A stretch of 64,000 nt of DNA, taken from NCBI RefSeq assembly GCF_030282825.1, contig NZ_JASTZU010000027.1:1-64000 (forward strand), written 5' to 3'. Shown one piece after another: positions 53,318 through 63,811 of the stretch. Both the position numbers and the translations under genes were made by a program. The notes beneath the pieces were generated by a model that was given only the letters and a program-made list of their open reading frames with translations, was not told where the DNA came from and searched no databases. Source of the DNA: Aquibacillus rhizosphaerae (GTDB lineage Bacteria; Bacillota; Bacilli; Bacillales; Amphibacillaceae). Numbering within the stretch: position 1 is the stretch's first letter; each line of letters opens with the position of its first letter.

Positions 53318-54349
53318 TTGAAGAAAATTTTAATGTTATTTGTATCCGTTTTATTTTTCATGACACTAGTGGCATGTGGAACGAATTCAGAAAGTGAAGG
53401 TGAAAGTGAAGGAAACAATGAATCAGATGGTGCTGCAGAATCCAAAGAATTAAAGCTAGCTCACAATCTAAGTGAAGATCACCCGATACACACAGCTCTA
53501 ACAACTTTTGCTGAAAGTGTTGAAGAAAAAACAGATGGAACTGTTACAATGGAAATATTCTCAAATGGTGTATTAGGTAGTGAAAAAGAAGTATTAGAGC
53601 AAGTGCAAAGTGGCGCAGTTGATATGACGAAAGTAAGTGCTGGTGCACTAGAAAGTTTCTCAAATCAGTATTCTGTGTTCTCTCTTCCATATATCTTTAC
53701 GAGTCAAGAACATTATCGTAATGTAATGGAATCTGATGTAGTCGATGGGATTTACCAATCAACTAGTGATAATGGATTTGTAGGTCTATCCTATTTTGAT
53801 TCAGGTGCACGTAGCTTCTACACAAAGGATACGCCAATAGAAACGCCAGAAGATTTAAATGGACTTAAAATCAGAGTAATGGATAGTCCGACAGCTATAG
53901 AAATGGTGAATTTACTAGGTGGAACACCTACTCCATTGCCATATGGTGAAATTTATACAGCACTTCAACAAGGGGTTATTGATGGTGCGGAAAGTAATCC
54001 GACAGCGTTAACAACAGGGAAGCATGGTGAAGTTGCGAAGGCATTCTCTTATAGCGAACATACAATCATTCCTGACATTCTTATCGTTAGTACAAAAACT
54101 TGGGATAGTCTAACAGATGAGCAAAAACAAGCATTTAACGAGGCTGCAAACGAAGCTAGAGAATCACACACAGAACTTTGGGATGCAGCAATTGAAGAAG
54201 CTGTTAATGAAGCAAAGGAAATGGGTGTAGAGTTTAACGAAGTAGATAAGGCACCATTCATTGAAGCAGTTCAGCCTCTTCATGATGAGTTCAGTGAAGA
54301 CGCGGAAATCGCTGAGATTATTAATCAGATGAAAGAATTAGATAAGTAA
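53318..54349 (+). CDS. dctP: TRAP transporter substrate-binding lipoprotein DctP
   Basis: 343 aa. TTG start with AGGAGGA 8 bp upstream. Lipoprotein signal (MKKILMLFVSVLFFMTLVAC, lipobox Cys20), then an acidic Ser/Gly/Glu linker. The binding protein follows: LKLAHNLSEDHPIHTALTTF, VTMEIFSNGVLGSEKEVLEQ, LKIRVMDSPTAIEMVNLLGG with the Arg that usually salt-bridges the ligand carboxylate, and YGEIYTALQQGVIDGAE. TRAP systems take up carboxylate-bearing substrates with a sodium gradient. The surrounding uronate genes and the GH31 enzyme suggest a sugar acid or its glycoside. A hairpin between dctP and dctQ probably raises binding-protein levels. Confidence 0.93.
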   Translation: MKKILMLFVSVLFFMTLVACGTNSESEGESEGNNESDGAAESKELKLAHNLSEDHPIHTALTTFAESVEEKTDGTVTMEIFSNGVLGSEKEVLEQVQSGAVDMTKVSAGALESFSNQYSVFSLPYIFTSQEHYRNVMESDVVDGIYQSTSDNGFVGLSYFDSGARSFYTKDTPIETPEDLNGLKIRVMDSPTAIEMVNLLGGTPTPLPYGEIYTALQQGVIDGAESNPTALTTGKHGEVAKAFSYSEHTIIPDILIVSTKTWDSLTDEQKQAFNEAANEARESHTELWDAAIEEAVNEAKEMGVEFNEVDKAPFIEAVQPLHDEFSEDAEIAEIINQMKELDK

Positions 54350-54355
54350 AAATGG

Positions 54356-54385
54356 ACAAGGTGCTCATTTATTTGAGCACCTTGT
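54356..54385 (+). terminator. hairpin between dctP and dctQ
   Basis: ACAAGGTGCTCA/TGAGCACCTTGT perfect 12-bp stem without a long T run. It probably stabilises the dctP message or partly terminates transcription, giving excess binding protein over the membrane subunits. Confidence 0.75.
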
Positions 54386-54558
54386 ATATTATCTAGTCAG
54401 AATGAGGAAAACTATTACAGTATATTTTTTGTTAATAAATAATAGTACTTTTATAGAGATGGTAAAAATCATATCGTGGATATGATAACAGAGACGAGGT
54501 AGTCAAATAGGTCTTTATATATCATTTTCATAAATTTTAATGAGGAGTTGTCAAAAGA

Positions 54559-55044
54559 ATGCTGTACACAATAAAAAAATGGCTAGATCGGTTGATCCTA
54601 TCCATTTCCTATTTCCTAACATTTGTTCTAGTTATTGGCGCATTATGGCAAGTTTTCAGTCGGTATGTTTTGTCAGAACCAAGTACTTTTACGAATGAAT
54701 TACTTCGTTTTTTGCTGGTTTGGACTGCATTACTCGGTGCCAGCTATGCGTTTGGATCGAATAAACACTTAGCTTTAACTTTTGTTAAAAATAAAATAAA
54801 AGGAAAGAGTTGGTTAGTTGTTTCCGTTATCAATGATGTTTTTATTTTAGCCTTTGCGATATTGGTTTTAATAAAAGGTGGCTCCCAACTAGTTGAGACA
54901 ACGATGACTCAACTCACTCCTATCCTGCAAATTCCTATGGGAGTAGTCTATTCCATCTTACCAATAAGCGGCATTATTATTGTTCTTTATAAAATTTTAA
55001 ATATAAAATTCTACGCAAAACCAGCAGAAAAAGTGGGTGAGTGA
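54559..55044 (+). CDS. dctQ: TRAP transporter small membrane subunit DctQ
   Basis: 161 aa with four transmembrane helices (about 12-33, 44-64, 83-105, 122-148). The family block FTNELLRFLLVWTALLGASY with the conserved NE, R and W is present, as is FGSNKHLALTFVKNK. It forms the membrane complex with DctM. GAGGAG lies 13 bp before the ATG. Its stop codon adjoins the dctM start. Confidence 0.93.
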   Translation: MLYTIKKWLDRLILSISYFLTFVLVIGALWQVFSRYVLSEPSTFTNELLRFLLVWTALLGASYAFGSNKHLALTFVKNKIKGKSWLVVSVINDVFILAFAILVLIKGGSQLVETTMTQLTPILQIPMGVVYSILPISGIIIVLYKILNIKFYAKPAEKVGE

Positions 55045-55045
55045 T

Positions 55046-56353
55046 ATGGATACAGCATTACTAGCTTCTCTCGTATTATTTGGTGTATTTTTTCTTTTAC
55101 TAATCATTGGTGTGCCGATTTCAATTAGTATCGGTGTTTCGTCCTTTATTGCAGCATTAACAGTCATTCCTTTTGATGTAGCAATTTTCACTGCTGCTCA
55201 AAAGATGGTTCAGGGTATTAATACTTTTTCACTACTTGCTGTTATATTCTTTATTCTTTCCGGGAGTATTATGAATAATGGCGGGATTGCCATTCGATTA
55301 ATAAACTTGGCAAAACTAATAGGTGGAAGGTTACCTGGTTCATTAGCACACACAAATGTAGTGGGTAATATGTTGTTTGGATCGATTTCAGGTTCTGCGG
55401 TTGCCTCAGCAGCTGCGATTGGTGGAGTAATGACTCCATTGCAAAAAAAAGAAGGATATGACCCATCGTTTTCAGCAGCGGTGAACATAGCATCTTCTCC
55501 TGCAGGAATGCTAATTCCACCAAGTGGAGCACTGATTATTTATTCCCTTGCAAGTGGTGGGACTTCTATTTCTGCATTGTTTATGGCAGGTTACTTGCCG
55601 GGTATTTTAATGGGACTTGCCGTTATGATTGTCGCTTACTTTATTGCAAAGCGTAACAACTATCCGGTAGCAGAAAGACCAACCTTTAGGCAAGGTTTAA
55701 TAGTTGTATTACAATCATTACCAAGCTTATCATTAATCTTTGTTGTTATTGGTGGAATTGTTGCTGGTATTTTCACAGCTACAGAAGGTGCAGCAGTTGC
55801 TGTATTCTATTCTGTTATTTTGGCATTATTCTACCGTCAACTTAAATTCTCGCACATTTCAGCAATATTAAAAGAAACAGTTGTGATGACAGGAATTGTA
55901 TTATTTCTTGTTGGTGCGTCTTCTATTATGTCTTGGGTAATGGCATTTACTGGGATACCAGCAGCAATAACGAACATGTTGTTAGCTGCTTCTGATAATC
56001 CAATTATTATTTTATTGTTAATGAATATCATTTTATTAATTATAGGTACCTTTATGGATATTACACCAGCCGTATTAATATTTACACCTATTTTCTTACC
56101 TATTGCAGTGGAAATCGGTATGGATCCAGTTCATTTTGGTATTGTACTATTATTCAACCTTTGTATCGGTATTATGACACCACCAGTTGGTAGTGCATTA
56201 TTTATAGGCTGTAGTGTAGCGAATGTTTCGATTGAATCGGTATTAAGACCATTGCTAAAAATGTTCGCTGCACTAATCGTTACTTTAATGTTAATTACCT
56301 ATATTCCATGGATCAGTTTAGCACTACCAAAATTTTTAGGATTAATGAATTAG
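55046..56353 (+). CDS. dctM: TRAP transporter large permease DctM
   Basis: About 435 aa, 11-12 transmembrane helices. ATG 55046 lies one base after the dctQ stop; a GTG at 55037 overlapping dctQ is the alternative. Family blocks include GVPISISIGVSSFIAAL, GSISGSAVASAAAIGGVMTP, MLIPPSGALIIYSLASGGTS, LLMNIILLIIGTFMDITPAV and LCIGIMTPPVGSALFIG (the conserved TPP sodium/substrate loops). It is the ion-coupled transport subunit. Last transporter gene, followed after 13 bp by GH31. Confidence 0.94.
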   Translation: MDTALLASLVLFGVFFLLLIIGVPISISIGVSSFIAALTVIPFDVAIFTAAQKMVQGINTFSLLAVIFFILSGSIMNNGGIAIRLINLAKLIGGRLPGSLAHTNVVGNMLFGSISGSAVASAAAIGGVMTPLQKKEGYDPSFSAAVNIASSPAGMLIPPSGALIIYSLASGGTSISALFMAGYLPGILMGLAVMIVAYFIAKRNNYPVAERPTFRQGLIVVLQSLPSLSLIFVVIGGIVAGIFTATEGAAVAVFYSVILALFYRQLKFSHISAILKETVVMTGIVLFLVGASSIMSWVMAFTGIPAAITNMLLAASDNPIIILLLMNIILLIIGTFMDITPAVLIFTPIFLPIAVEIGMDPVHFGIVLLFNLCIGIMTPPVGSALFIGCSVANVSIESVLRPLLKMFAALIVTLMLITYIPWISLALPKFLGLMN

Positions 56354-56366
56354 GGAGGAGACAACA

Positions 56367-58760
56367 ATGTTACAAGAGAAGCATTTTAGCGTGAAAACAA
56401 AGCAACAGAACACCATTTCATTTTCAACTCCTGATAATGATGTCGTTGAACTTTATATACTCGAACAAGATACATTTCGAGTATATGTCCCAACGGATAA
56501 TCATCCACTGTTAAACCGTACATGGTCAGTGGCACCTGGGATGGAGGATGTGCCTGTAGAAGGTAGAGATAAATTTGATTTAAGTCCTTTTTCTCTTCCG
56601 TCTTATCAAATGGAAGAGAAGAACAACACAGTTGAAATCTCAACCAATGAACTTAAGGTAATCGTCAACTTAAAAGGCTTTCAACTTAACTGGTATGGAA
56701 AGTTTGAAGGGAAATGGATCAACATAGCCAATGATCGAAAAACACAAAGCTATAATTTTGATGATAGCTTAGGTGAAGGTGTCTTCCATTATTTAGAAAG
56801 ACCTCGTAATGATCATTATTATGGCTTGGGTGAAAAAGGCGGATCTTTGGACAAAAAAGGTAAAAGGTATCGAATGCTAAACATTGATGCGATGGGATAC
56901 GATGCAGAACATACGGATCCATTATATAAACATATGCCTTTTTATATTACTTATAATGATGATACTGAAATGGCCTACGGTCTTTATTATGACAATTACA
57001 GTGACTCCGTATTTGATATGGGAGCAGAACTAGATAACTACCATGGACATTATCGATATTATCAAGCTAAAAGAGGCAACCTTGATTATTACTTCATTCT
57101 GGGACCTCGTATCAAGGAAGTGGTGGAAAAGTTCACACGCTTCTCTGGTCAAATGATTATGCCTCCTAAATGGAGCTTAGGTTATTCCGGTTCTACGATG
57201 ACATACACGGATGCCCCAGATGCACAGGAACAGCTAAAGAAATTCGTTGAGGCATGTAAAGATTATAATATTCCTTGTGATTCTTTCCAGCTTTCTTCTG
57301 GATACACAAGTATTGGAAATAAACGCTATGTATTTAATTGGGATTTGTCTAGAATTCCAGATCCAAAAGAAATGATTAATAACTTCCATGAGAACAAAAT
57401 TAATCTATGTGCGAATATCAAACCTGTTCTGTTACATGACCACCCATTATATGAACAACTGAAACAATTAGAGTATTTTGTAAAATCAAAAGACGGGAAA
57501 AACCCTGAAGTGTCGCAGTTTTGGGATGAAGTAGGATCTTATATAGATTTTACCAATAAAGCTGCTTATGACTGGTGGAAAGATAAAGTCAAAGAACAAT
57601 TATTGGACCTTGGTATTGATTCGACATGGAATGATAACAACGAATATGAAATATGGGATGAAGATGCATTGGCAAATGGTTTTGGTGAAGTGATTCCAGT
57701 AAGCTATATCAAACCAATCCAAACACTACTCATGATGAAGGCATCCTATGAAGCTCAAATAGAGCATGCACCAAATACTCGTCCATATTTGATTTCTAGG
57801 TCAGGAATACCTGGCATGCAAAGATATGTTCAAACATGGTCAGGAGATAACTATACGGAATGGAAAACCATTCGATATAATATTAAGATGGGATTAGGAC
57901 TAAGCATGTCCGGAATGTACAACTTTGGTCACGACGTTGGTGGTTTTTCAGGCAACGCACCTGATCCAGAGTTATTTATTAGATGGATTCAAAATGGGAT
58001 TTTTCATCCGAGGTTTACGATTCATTCTTGGAATGATGACAAGACGGTAAATGTTCCGTGGATGTACCCAGATCATATCGATACAATTCGACAGTTTATG
58101 GAAGAAAGAGTGAAGTGGATTCCATATCTATATCACTTGTTACACAAGGCTAATAAAGATTATCAGCCAATGTTGACACCAACGTTATACTATTTTGATC
58201 ATGATGCAAAAACATTTGAGGAAAATGATGACTTCCTAGTTGGAGAAGACCTTCTTATTTGTAATGTGGTTGAAAAAGGTGCAACGAAGCGAAAGGTTTA
58301 CTTGCCGGATAATAAAAGAGGCTGGTATGACATAAATAGTGGAAGCTATCATGCTGGTGGTACAAACCTAGAAGTAGATGCACCAATAGATGTTATTCCG
58401 ATGTTTGCACAAGCAGGTGCCATGCTTCCAATTAGAGATGGGGAAATCAACTTTGTGAATAAAGAAGAAGATTCACGAGGACTGTTAATGTATCCAACAA
58501 TCGGAGTAGATTATACAACTGCTTCAGTTTACGAAGATGATGGAGAAAGCCTTGACTATCAGAATGGGGAATTTGCTTACATTAATACAAGTATGAAAAC
58601 TACAAATGAACAAGTAGAAGTAAGTCTTTCTATCGAAGGTAAATATAACCCACCATATAACAATGTTACGTTGTATTTCCCTGAAGAGGAAACACGTACG
58701 GTAATCGTTAATGGACAACAAGTGGATATTAATGAGCCGTTTCAATGGAATATCAAATAA
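56367..58760 (+). CDS. glycoside hydrolase family 31 (alpha-glycosidase)
   Basis: 797 aa, retaining alpha-glycosidase. N-terminal beta-sandwich with HYYGLGEKGGSLDKKG, a catalytic barrel, and a C-terminal beta domain. The nucleophile region reads DSTWNDNNEYEIWDED (Asp423). The acid/base lies in WSGDNYTEW (Asp494), followed by MYNFGHDVGGFSG and IRWIQNGIFHPRFTIHSWND. No signal peptide, so it acts in the cytoplasm on imported material. GH31 covers alpha-glucosidases, alpha-xylosidases and others. Cotranscription with a TRAP carboxylate transporter suggests an acidic disaccharide, for example a uronate-containing one, rather than maltose; this is inference. GGAGGAG precedes the ATG. Confidence 0.93.
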   Translation: MLQEKHFSVKTKQQNTISFSTPDNDVVELYILEQDTFRVYVPTDNHPLLNRTWSVAPGMEDVPVEGRDKFDLSPFSLPSYQMEEKNNTVEISTNELKVIVNLKGFQLNWYGKFEGKWINIANDRKTQSYNFDDSLGEGVFHYLERPRNDHYYGLGEKGGSLDKKGKRYRMLNIDAMGYDAEHTDPLYKHMPFYITYNDDTEMAYGLYYDNYSDSVFDMGAELDNYHGHYRYYQAKRGNLDYYFILGPRIKEVVEKFTRFSGQMIMPPKWSLGYSGSTMTYTDAPDAQEQLKKFVEACKDYNIPCDSFQLSSGYTSIGNKRYVFNWDLSRIPDPKEMINNFHENKINLCANIKPVLLHDHPLYEQLKQLEYFVKSKDGKNPEVSQFWDEVGSYIDFTNKAAYDWWKDKVKEQLLDLGIDSTWNDNNEYEIWDEDALANGFGEVIPVSYIKPIQTLLMMKASYEAQIEHAPNTRPYLISRSGIPGMQRYVQTWSGDNYTEWKTIRYNIKMGLGLSMSGMYNFGHDVGGFSGNAPDPELFIRWIQNGIFHPRFTIHSWNDDKTVNVPWMYPDHIDTIRQFMEERVKWIPYLYHLLHKANKDYQPMLTPTLYYFDHDAKTFEENDDFLVGEDLLICNVVEKGATKRKVYLPDNKRGWYDINSGSYHAGGTNLEVDAPIDVIPMFAQAGAMLPIRDGEINFVNKEEDSRGLLMYPTIGVDYTTASVYEDDGESLDYQNGEFAYINTSMKTTNEQVEVSLSIEGKYNPPYNNVTLYFPEEETRTVIVNGQQVDINEPFQWNIK

Positions 58761-58776
58761 TATTGTGGATGTAACA

Positions 58777-60347
<1,571 letters not shown>

Positions 60348-60387
60348 ACTACCAAATTTCTATTATACAAGTTAATATATTGCACTT

Positions 60388-60450
60388 AGAGAATGAGAGG
60401 CCGCATTTTACTTAGGAAGTTTTCTTAAGGCGAATTGTGGTCTCTTTTTT
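60388..60450 (+). terminator. GlpP-type leader terminator before glpD
   Basis: AGAGAATGAGAGG (60388-60400) runs into the stem GAGGCCGCA/TGTGGTCTC (60397-60405 with 60436-60444), with an inner CTTAGGA/TTCTTAAG stem and T6. A leader of this kind before glpD is relieved by GlpP with glycerol 3-phosphate in B. subtilis. Confidence 0.75.
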
Positions 60451-60528
60451 TAAAAAAACAAGGTACTACTTACGTAATTACAAACCATGATTTAAAGAAG
60501 TGAAATTCTATATGGAGGGATACATTTT

Positions 60529-62187
60529 ATGGCATTCTCTAGCTTTAACCGAAAAGAAAACTATGAAAAAATGACAGAAAAACCGCTGGATTTACTTGTA
60601 ATTGGAGGAGGTATTACTGGAGCAGGAATCGCATTAGATGCAGCAAACAGAGGATTGAAGGTAGCGGTTGTTGAAATGCAAGATTTTGCTGCTGGTACCT
60701 CTAGTAGATCAACAAAACTAGTCCATGGTGGTCTGCGGTATTTGAAGCAGTTTGAAATAGGGGTCGTTGCGGAAGTAGGGAAAGAAAGAGCGATTGTGTA
60801 CGAGAATGCTCCCCATGTTACAACCCCAGAATGGATGCTTTTACCTTTTTATAAAGGCGGGCAGTTCGGGCCATTTATGACGAATATTGGTCTTAGAGTC
60901 TATGATTTTTTAGCGGGTGTGAAAAGAGAAGAGCGGAGAAAGATATTTGGTGTCGACGAGGCCTTAAAACGTGAACCTTTATTGAAAAAAGATGGGATGA
61001 AGGGAGCAGGCTATTATGTGGAATACAAGACAGATGATGCACGTTTAACAATAGAGGTTATGAAAAAGGCGGTAGAACTAGGTGCGCTGTCTATCAACTA
61101 TTCTAAAGTTGTTGACATGGTTTATGAAGATAACAAGCTTGTTGGAGTTAACCTAGAAGATCAAATTAATGGGGAAAAGCACCAGGTTCATGCTAGAAAA
61201 ATCGTGAACGCTACTGGCCCATGGGTAGATACATTAAGAGATAAGGATCACTCTAAAAAAGGGAAAACACTTAGACTTACGAAAGGAATTCATCTTGTTT
61301 TTAATGGAGAACGTTTCCCACTAAAGCAAGCGGTCTACTTTGACACGCCGGATGGAAGAATGGTTTTTGCTATTCCACGTGATGGAAAAACATATGTTGG
61401 TACAACAGATACTGTTTATAAAGGTGACATCGCACATCCAACAATGACCGTTGAGGACCGGGATTATGTGCTAGAGGCAATAAACTTTATGTTTCCTGAG
61501 GTAGAGGTTACTGCTGAAGATGTGGAGTCAAGTTGGGCTGGCTTGAGACCACTGATTCATGAAGAAGGAAAAGACCCATCAGAAATCTCTCGTAAAGATG
61601 AGATATTTGTTTCTGATTCAGGATTAATATCAATTGCTGGTGGGAAATTAACAGGTTATAGAAAAATGGGAGAAAGTGTTGTTGACCTTGTTACAGACCA
61701 GCTGAAAAAAGAAGAGGAGATCTTATATACAAAAGCAGATACAAAGCAAATAAGGTTATCTGGTGGGGATGTTGGTGGTTCAAAAGGATTTACTCATTTT
61801 AAGAAAGAGAAGTTAATAGAAGCTAAGCAAGTAGGAATCGATGAAAAAGAGGCAACCTTTCTAATAAATAGATATGGCTCTAATGTTCCTATTATTTTTT
61901 CCATATATGAAAATGGAAAGGACATTGCATCTGAAGAAGGACTTAACCCAGTTGTGTATGCAATGGTGCAATATTCATTGGAACATGAACAAGCATATAA
62001 ACCTGTAGATTTCTTCATCAGAAGAACTGGTGGCATTTTCTTTGCGATCAATTGGGTGAAATCAAATAAAGATGTCGTTATTAGATACATGCAAAAGCAA
62101 CTTGGTTGGACAGAGGAAACAACGACTGCCTATACAGAAGAACTCGATCAATTGCTGTATGAGGCAACACATCCTGTTGAAGAATAA
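60529..62187 (+). CDS. glpD: aerobic glycerol-3-phosphate dehydrogenase
   Basis: 552 aa membrane-associated FAD enzyme that oxidises glycerol 3-phosphate to dihydroxyacetone phosphate and feeds electrons to quinone. The N-terminal dinucleotide fold DLLVIGGGITGAGIALDAAN, the GTSSRSTKLVHGGLRYLKQF signature, KAVYFDTPDGRMVFAIPRDG, TYVGTTDT, SSWAGLRPLI and GGKLTGYRKM are all present. A C-terminal DAO_C helical domain closes the protein. Length is normal. GGAGG 8 bp before the ATG. Expression is expected to depend on GlpP acting on the leader terminator upstream. Confidence 0.97.
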   Translation: MAFSSFNRKENYEKMTEKPLDLLVIGGGITGAGIALDAANRGLKVAVVEMQDFAAGTSSRSTKLVHGGLRYLKQFEIGVVAEVGKERAIVYENAPHVTTPEWMLLPFYKGGQFGPFMTNIGLRVYDFLAGVKREERRKIFGVDEALKREPLLKKDGMKGAGYYVEYKTDDARLTIEVMKKAVELGALSINYSKVVDMVYEDNKLVGVNLEDQINGEKHQVHARKIVNATGPWVDTLRDKDHSKKGKTLRLTKGIHLVFNGERFPLKQAVYFDTPDGRMVFAIPRDGKTYVGTTDTVYKGDIAHPTMTVEDRDYVLEAINFMFPEVEVTAEDVESSWAGLRPLIHEEGKDPSEISRKDEIFVSDSGLISIAGGKLTGYRKMGESVVDLVTDQLKKEEEILYTKADTKQIRLSGGDVGGSKGFTHFKKEKLIEAKQVGIDEKEATFLINRYGSNVPIIFSIYENGKDIASEEGLNPVVYAMVQYSLEHEQAYKPVDFFIRRTGGIFFAINWVKSNKDVVIRYMQKQLGWTEETTTAYTEELDQLLYEATHPVEE

Positions 62188-62656
62188 ATGGATTGAACCA
62201 GTCTATAGAGTCCACGTTAAAACAAGTATATGTCAACAAGAGGGATGGGGATTTCAAACCTAAGGGAAACGTATGTGTGAAAACCGTCTTTTTGTGAATG
62301 AGCCGGAAAAATTGTGGTGCTTAAGATGTAATATCACTGAGTAATAATTAAGCTATTATCACATAAAGCAGTTGAGTATCAAGTTTATATATAGAGAATG
62401 AAGGGGCGGTCTTTTGTTTCCAATTGAACAAAAAGATTCGTCCCTTTTACTTTTTGCACATTTTTGTGCACTCTACACCCATTTGACTATAGTCAAAATT
62501 AATTACTAATAATCATTACAAATTAATTGTAAAACTTCCATTGCTGCTTTATCTTGATACATATGATTTATACAAAAATTCTGTTAATGTATTTATATTA
62601 ATACTACTGCTAAGTCTAATCTATACAGAGTCTTTTTACGAAGGAGCCTTTAGAAA
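62188..62656. other. intergenic stretch with a third GlpP-like leader
   Basis: No gene. It contains a leader-like terminator at 62393-62448 and a possible promoter for the following lipoprotein (TTATATTAATACTACTGC region). The first 150 bp after glpD look unstructured. Confidence 0.4.
62393..62448 (+). terminator. terminator with GlpP-like motif after glpD
   Basis: AGAGAATGAAGGGG (62393-62406) matches the motif before the glpD leader, and a long G-U-rich stem (AAGGGGCGGTCTTTTGTTT with GAACAAAAAGATTCGTCCC) and TTTT follow. It may simply end glpD transcription, or be a leader for a gene that is now lost. Confidence 0.55.
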
Positions 62657-63193
62657 ATGAAAAAGGATAAATGGTTGGTTTCTATTTTATTTTTGTTTTT
62701 TGTTATTGTTTTATCATCATGTGCGGATGAAATGGAAGAGATGGATCATTCTCACATGAATTTACAAGGCTCTAGTGAAGTGCCGGAGGATCTAAAAGTA
62801 GCAGAAAATCCAACTTACCCAGTGGGTAGTAAAGCAATTAGCAGGGCTGATCACATGGGTGAGATGATGATGGGAGTTGAAGTGGAAATCGTTGGTGCTT
62901 ATGAAACAACGGCATATGTAACTTCTTACACACCTTCCGATGAACATCCAAGAGTGGAAAACCATAAGTGGGTTGTACACGAAGAGTTTATTGACATTGG
63001 AAATGAAACTTTGCAACCGGGAACCGAAGTGAAAACAACAGCTAGTCATATGATGGGCATGGAAGGCTCGTTTCAGGAGATTGTCTCCTCTGAAGAAACA
63101 ACGGTTTATATGGTTGATTTTATGACAACTGACGGGCAAGAGGCCATTAATCATAAATGGGTAACCGAAGAGGAGCTAGAGCCTTTGGAATAG
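62657..63193 (+). CDS. YdhK-like lipoprotein with two DUF1541 repeats
   Basis: 178 aa. Lipoprotein signal KWLVSILFLFFVIVLSSC (lipobox Cys21 or nearby), a short His/Met-rich stretch (EEMDHSHMNLQ), then two tandem DUF1541 repeats. Each opens with G-x-x-x-x-A-DHMGEMMG or ASHMMGMEGSF and closes with a HKWVxxEE motif (VENHKWVVHEEF; AINHKWVTEEEL). This is the B. subtilis YdhK pattern. His and Met residues at the repeat starts suggest binding of copper or another metal outside the cell; that is an inference, and no function is proven to my knowledge. AAGGAGCC precedes the ATG; a terminator follows. Confidence 0.85.
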   Translation: MKKDKWLVSILFLFFVIVLSSCADEMEEMDHSHMNLQGSSEVPEDLKVAENPTYPVGSKAISRADHMGEMMMGVEVEIVGAYETTAYVTSYTPSDEHPRVENHKWVVHEEFIDIGNETLQPGTEVKTTASHMMGMEGSFQEIVSSEETTVYMVDFMTTDGQEAINHKWVTEEELEPLE

Positions 63194-63224
63194 AGAGGGA
63201 TTAATATTAGTATCGTAGAAGTGG

Positions 63225-63254
63225 GACAGGGTATAATACCTTGTCTTTTTTTTT
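63225..63254 (+). terminator. intrinsic terminator after the YdhK-like gene
   Basis: GACAGGGTA/TACCTTGTC stem with a long T run. Confidence 0.85.
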
Positions 63255-63347
63255 AATAAGTGTGGTGAATAATAGAAACACATATAGAAGTAAGATCAAT
63301 TGAACATTTATCGCTAATCTTCAGGAGGATAAAGATAATGCAAAGCT

Positions 63348-63601
63348 AAGGCTTTGAAATTAAACATCGTTGCAGAAGGTGTTGAGACCTTAAAACAGTT
63401 CCATGATCAAAAGAAATGTAATGTCAAGAAATGCAAGGGTATTACTTTGCTAAACGACTCCAACTGGTGAATTCGGATAGTATATCGATAAATGAAGGGG
63501 GAATTCCCAACCCGATTTATAAAGCAATGTTAATAGAAATGGAATTTCTAGCTTTAAGTTTACTAGTACCAGCATTTACTATTTCTGTTGCTATTGAATA
63601 A
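63348..63601 (+). pseudogene. remnant of an EAL-domain phosphodiesterase
   Basis: KALKLNIVAEGVETLKQFHD is the VAEGVET box near the end of EAL domains. After a frame change near 63420 the sequence continues QEMQGYYFAKRLQLVNSDSI, the family's QGYYFAKP-type block, and ends at TAA 63599. The EAL core and everything N-terminal are absent. The full protein would have degraded cyclic-di-GMP. Confidence 0.65.
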
Positions 63602-63811
63602 TGGTCCTGCTTATCTTTTGGTCTATTATTAAGGAGAAGTGTTATTCTCTCTTATATATTGGTTTACACAAATTTTACCAGTTATACATTATTTCTTAAA
63701 CATAACTCTCTATAATGAAGGTGTATCTAGTAAATAGGGGAGATGCTAGTTAAACGATTGAATCTATTTAAATGTACCGGATTTTAAAATTTGGGGAGGT
63801 ATTTTGGCTTT
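63602..63811. other. promoter region of the phosphoesterase gene
   Basis: No gene. AT-rich, with a plausible promoter (TTATACATTA region and TCTATAATGAAGG at about 63711-63722). Confidence 0.35.
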
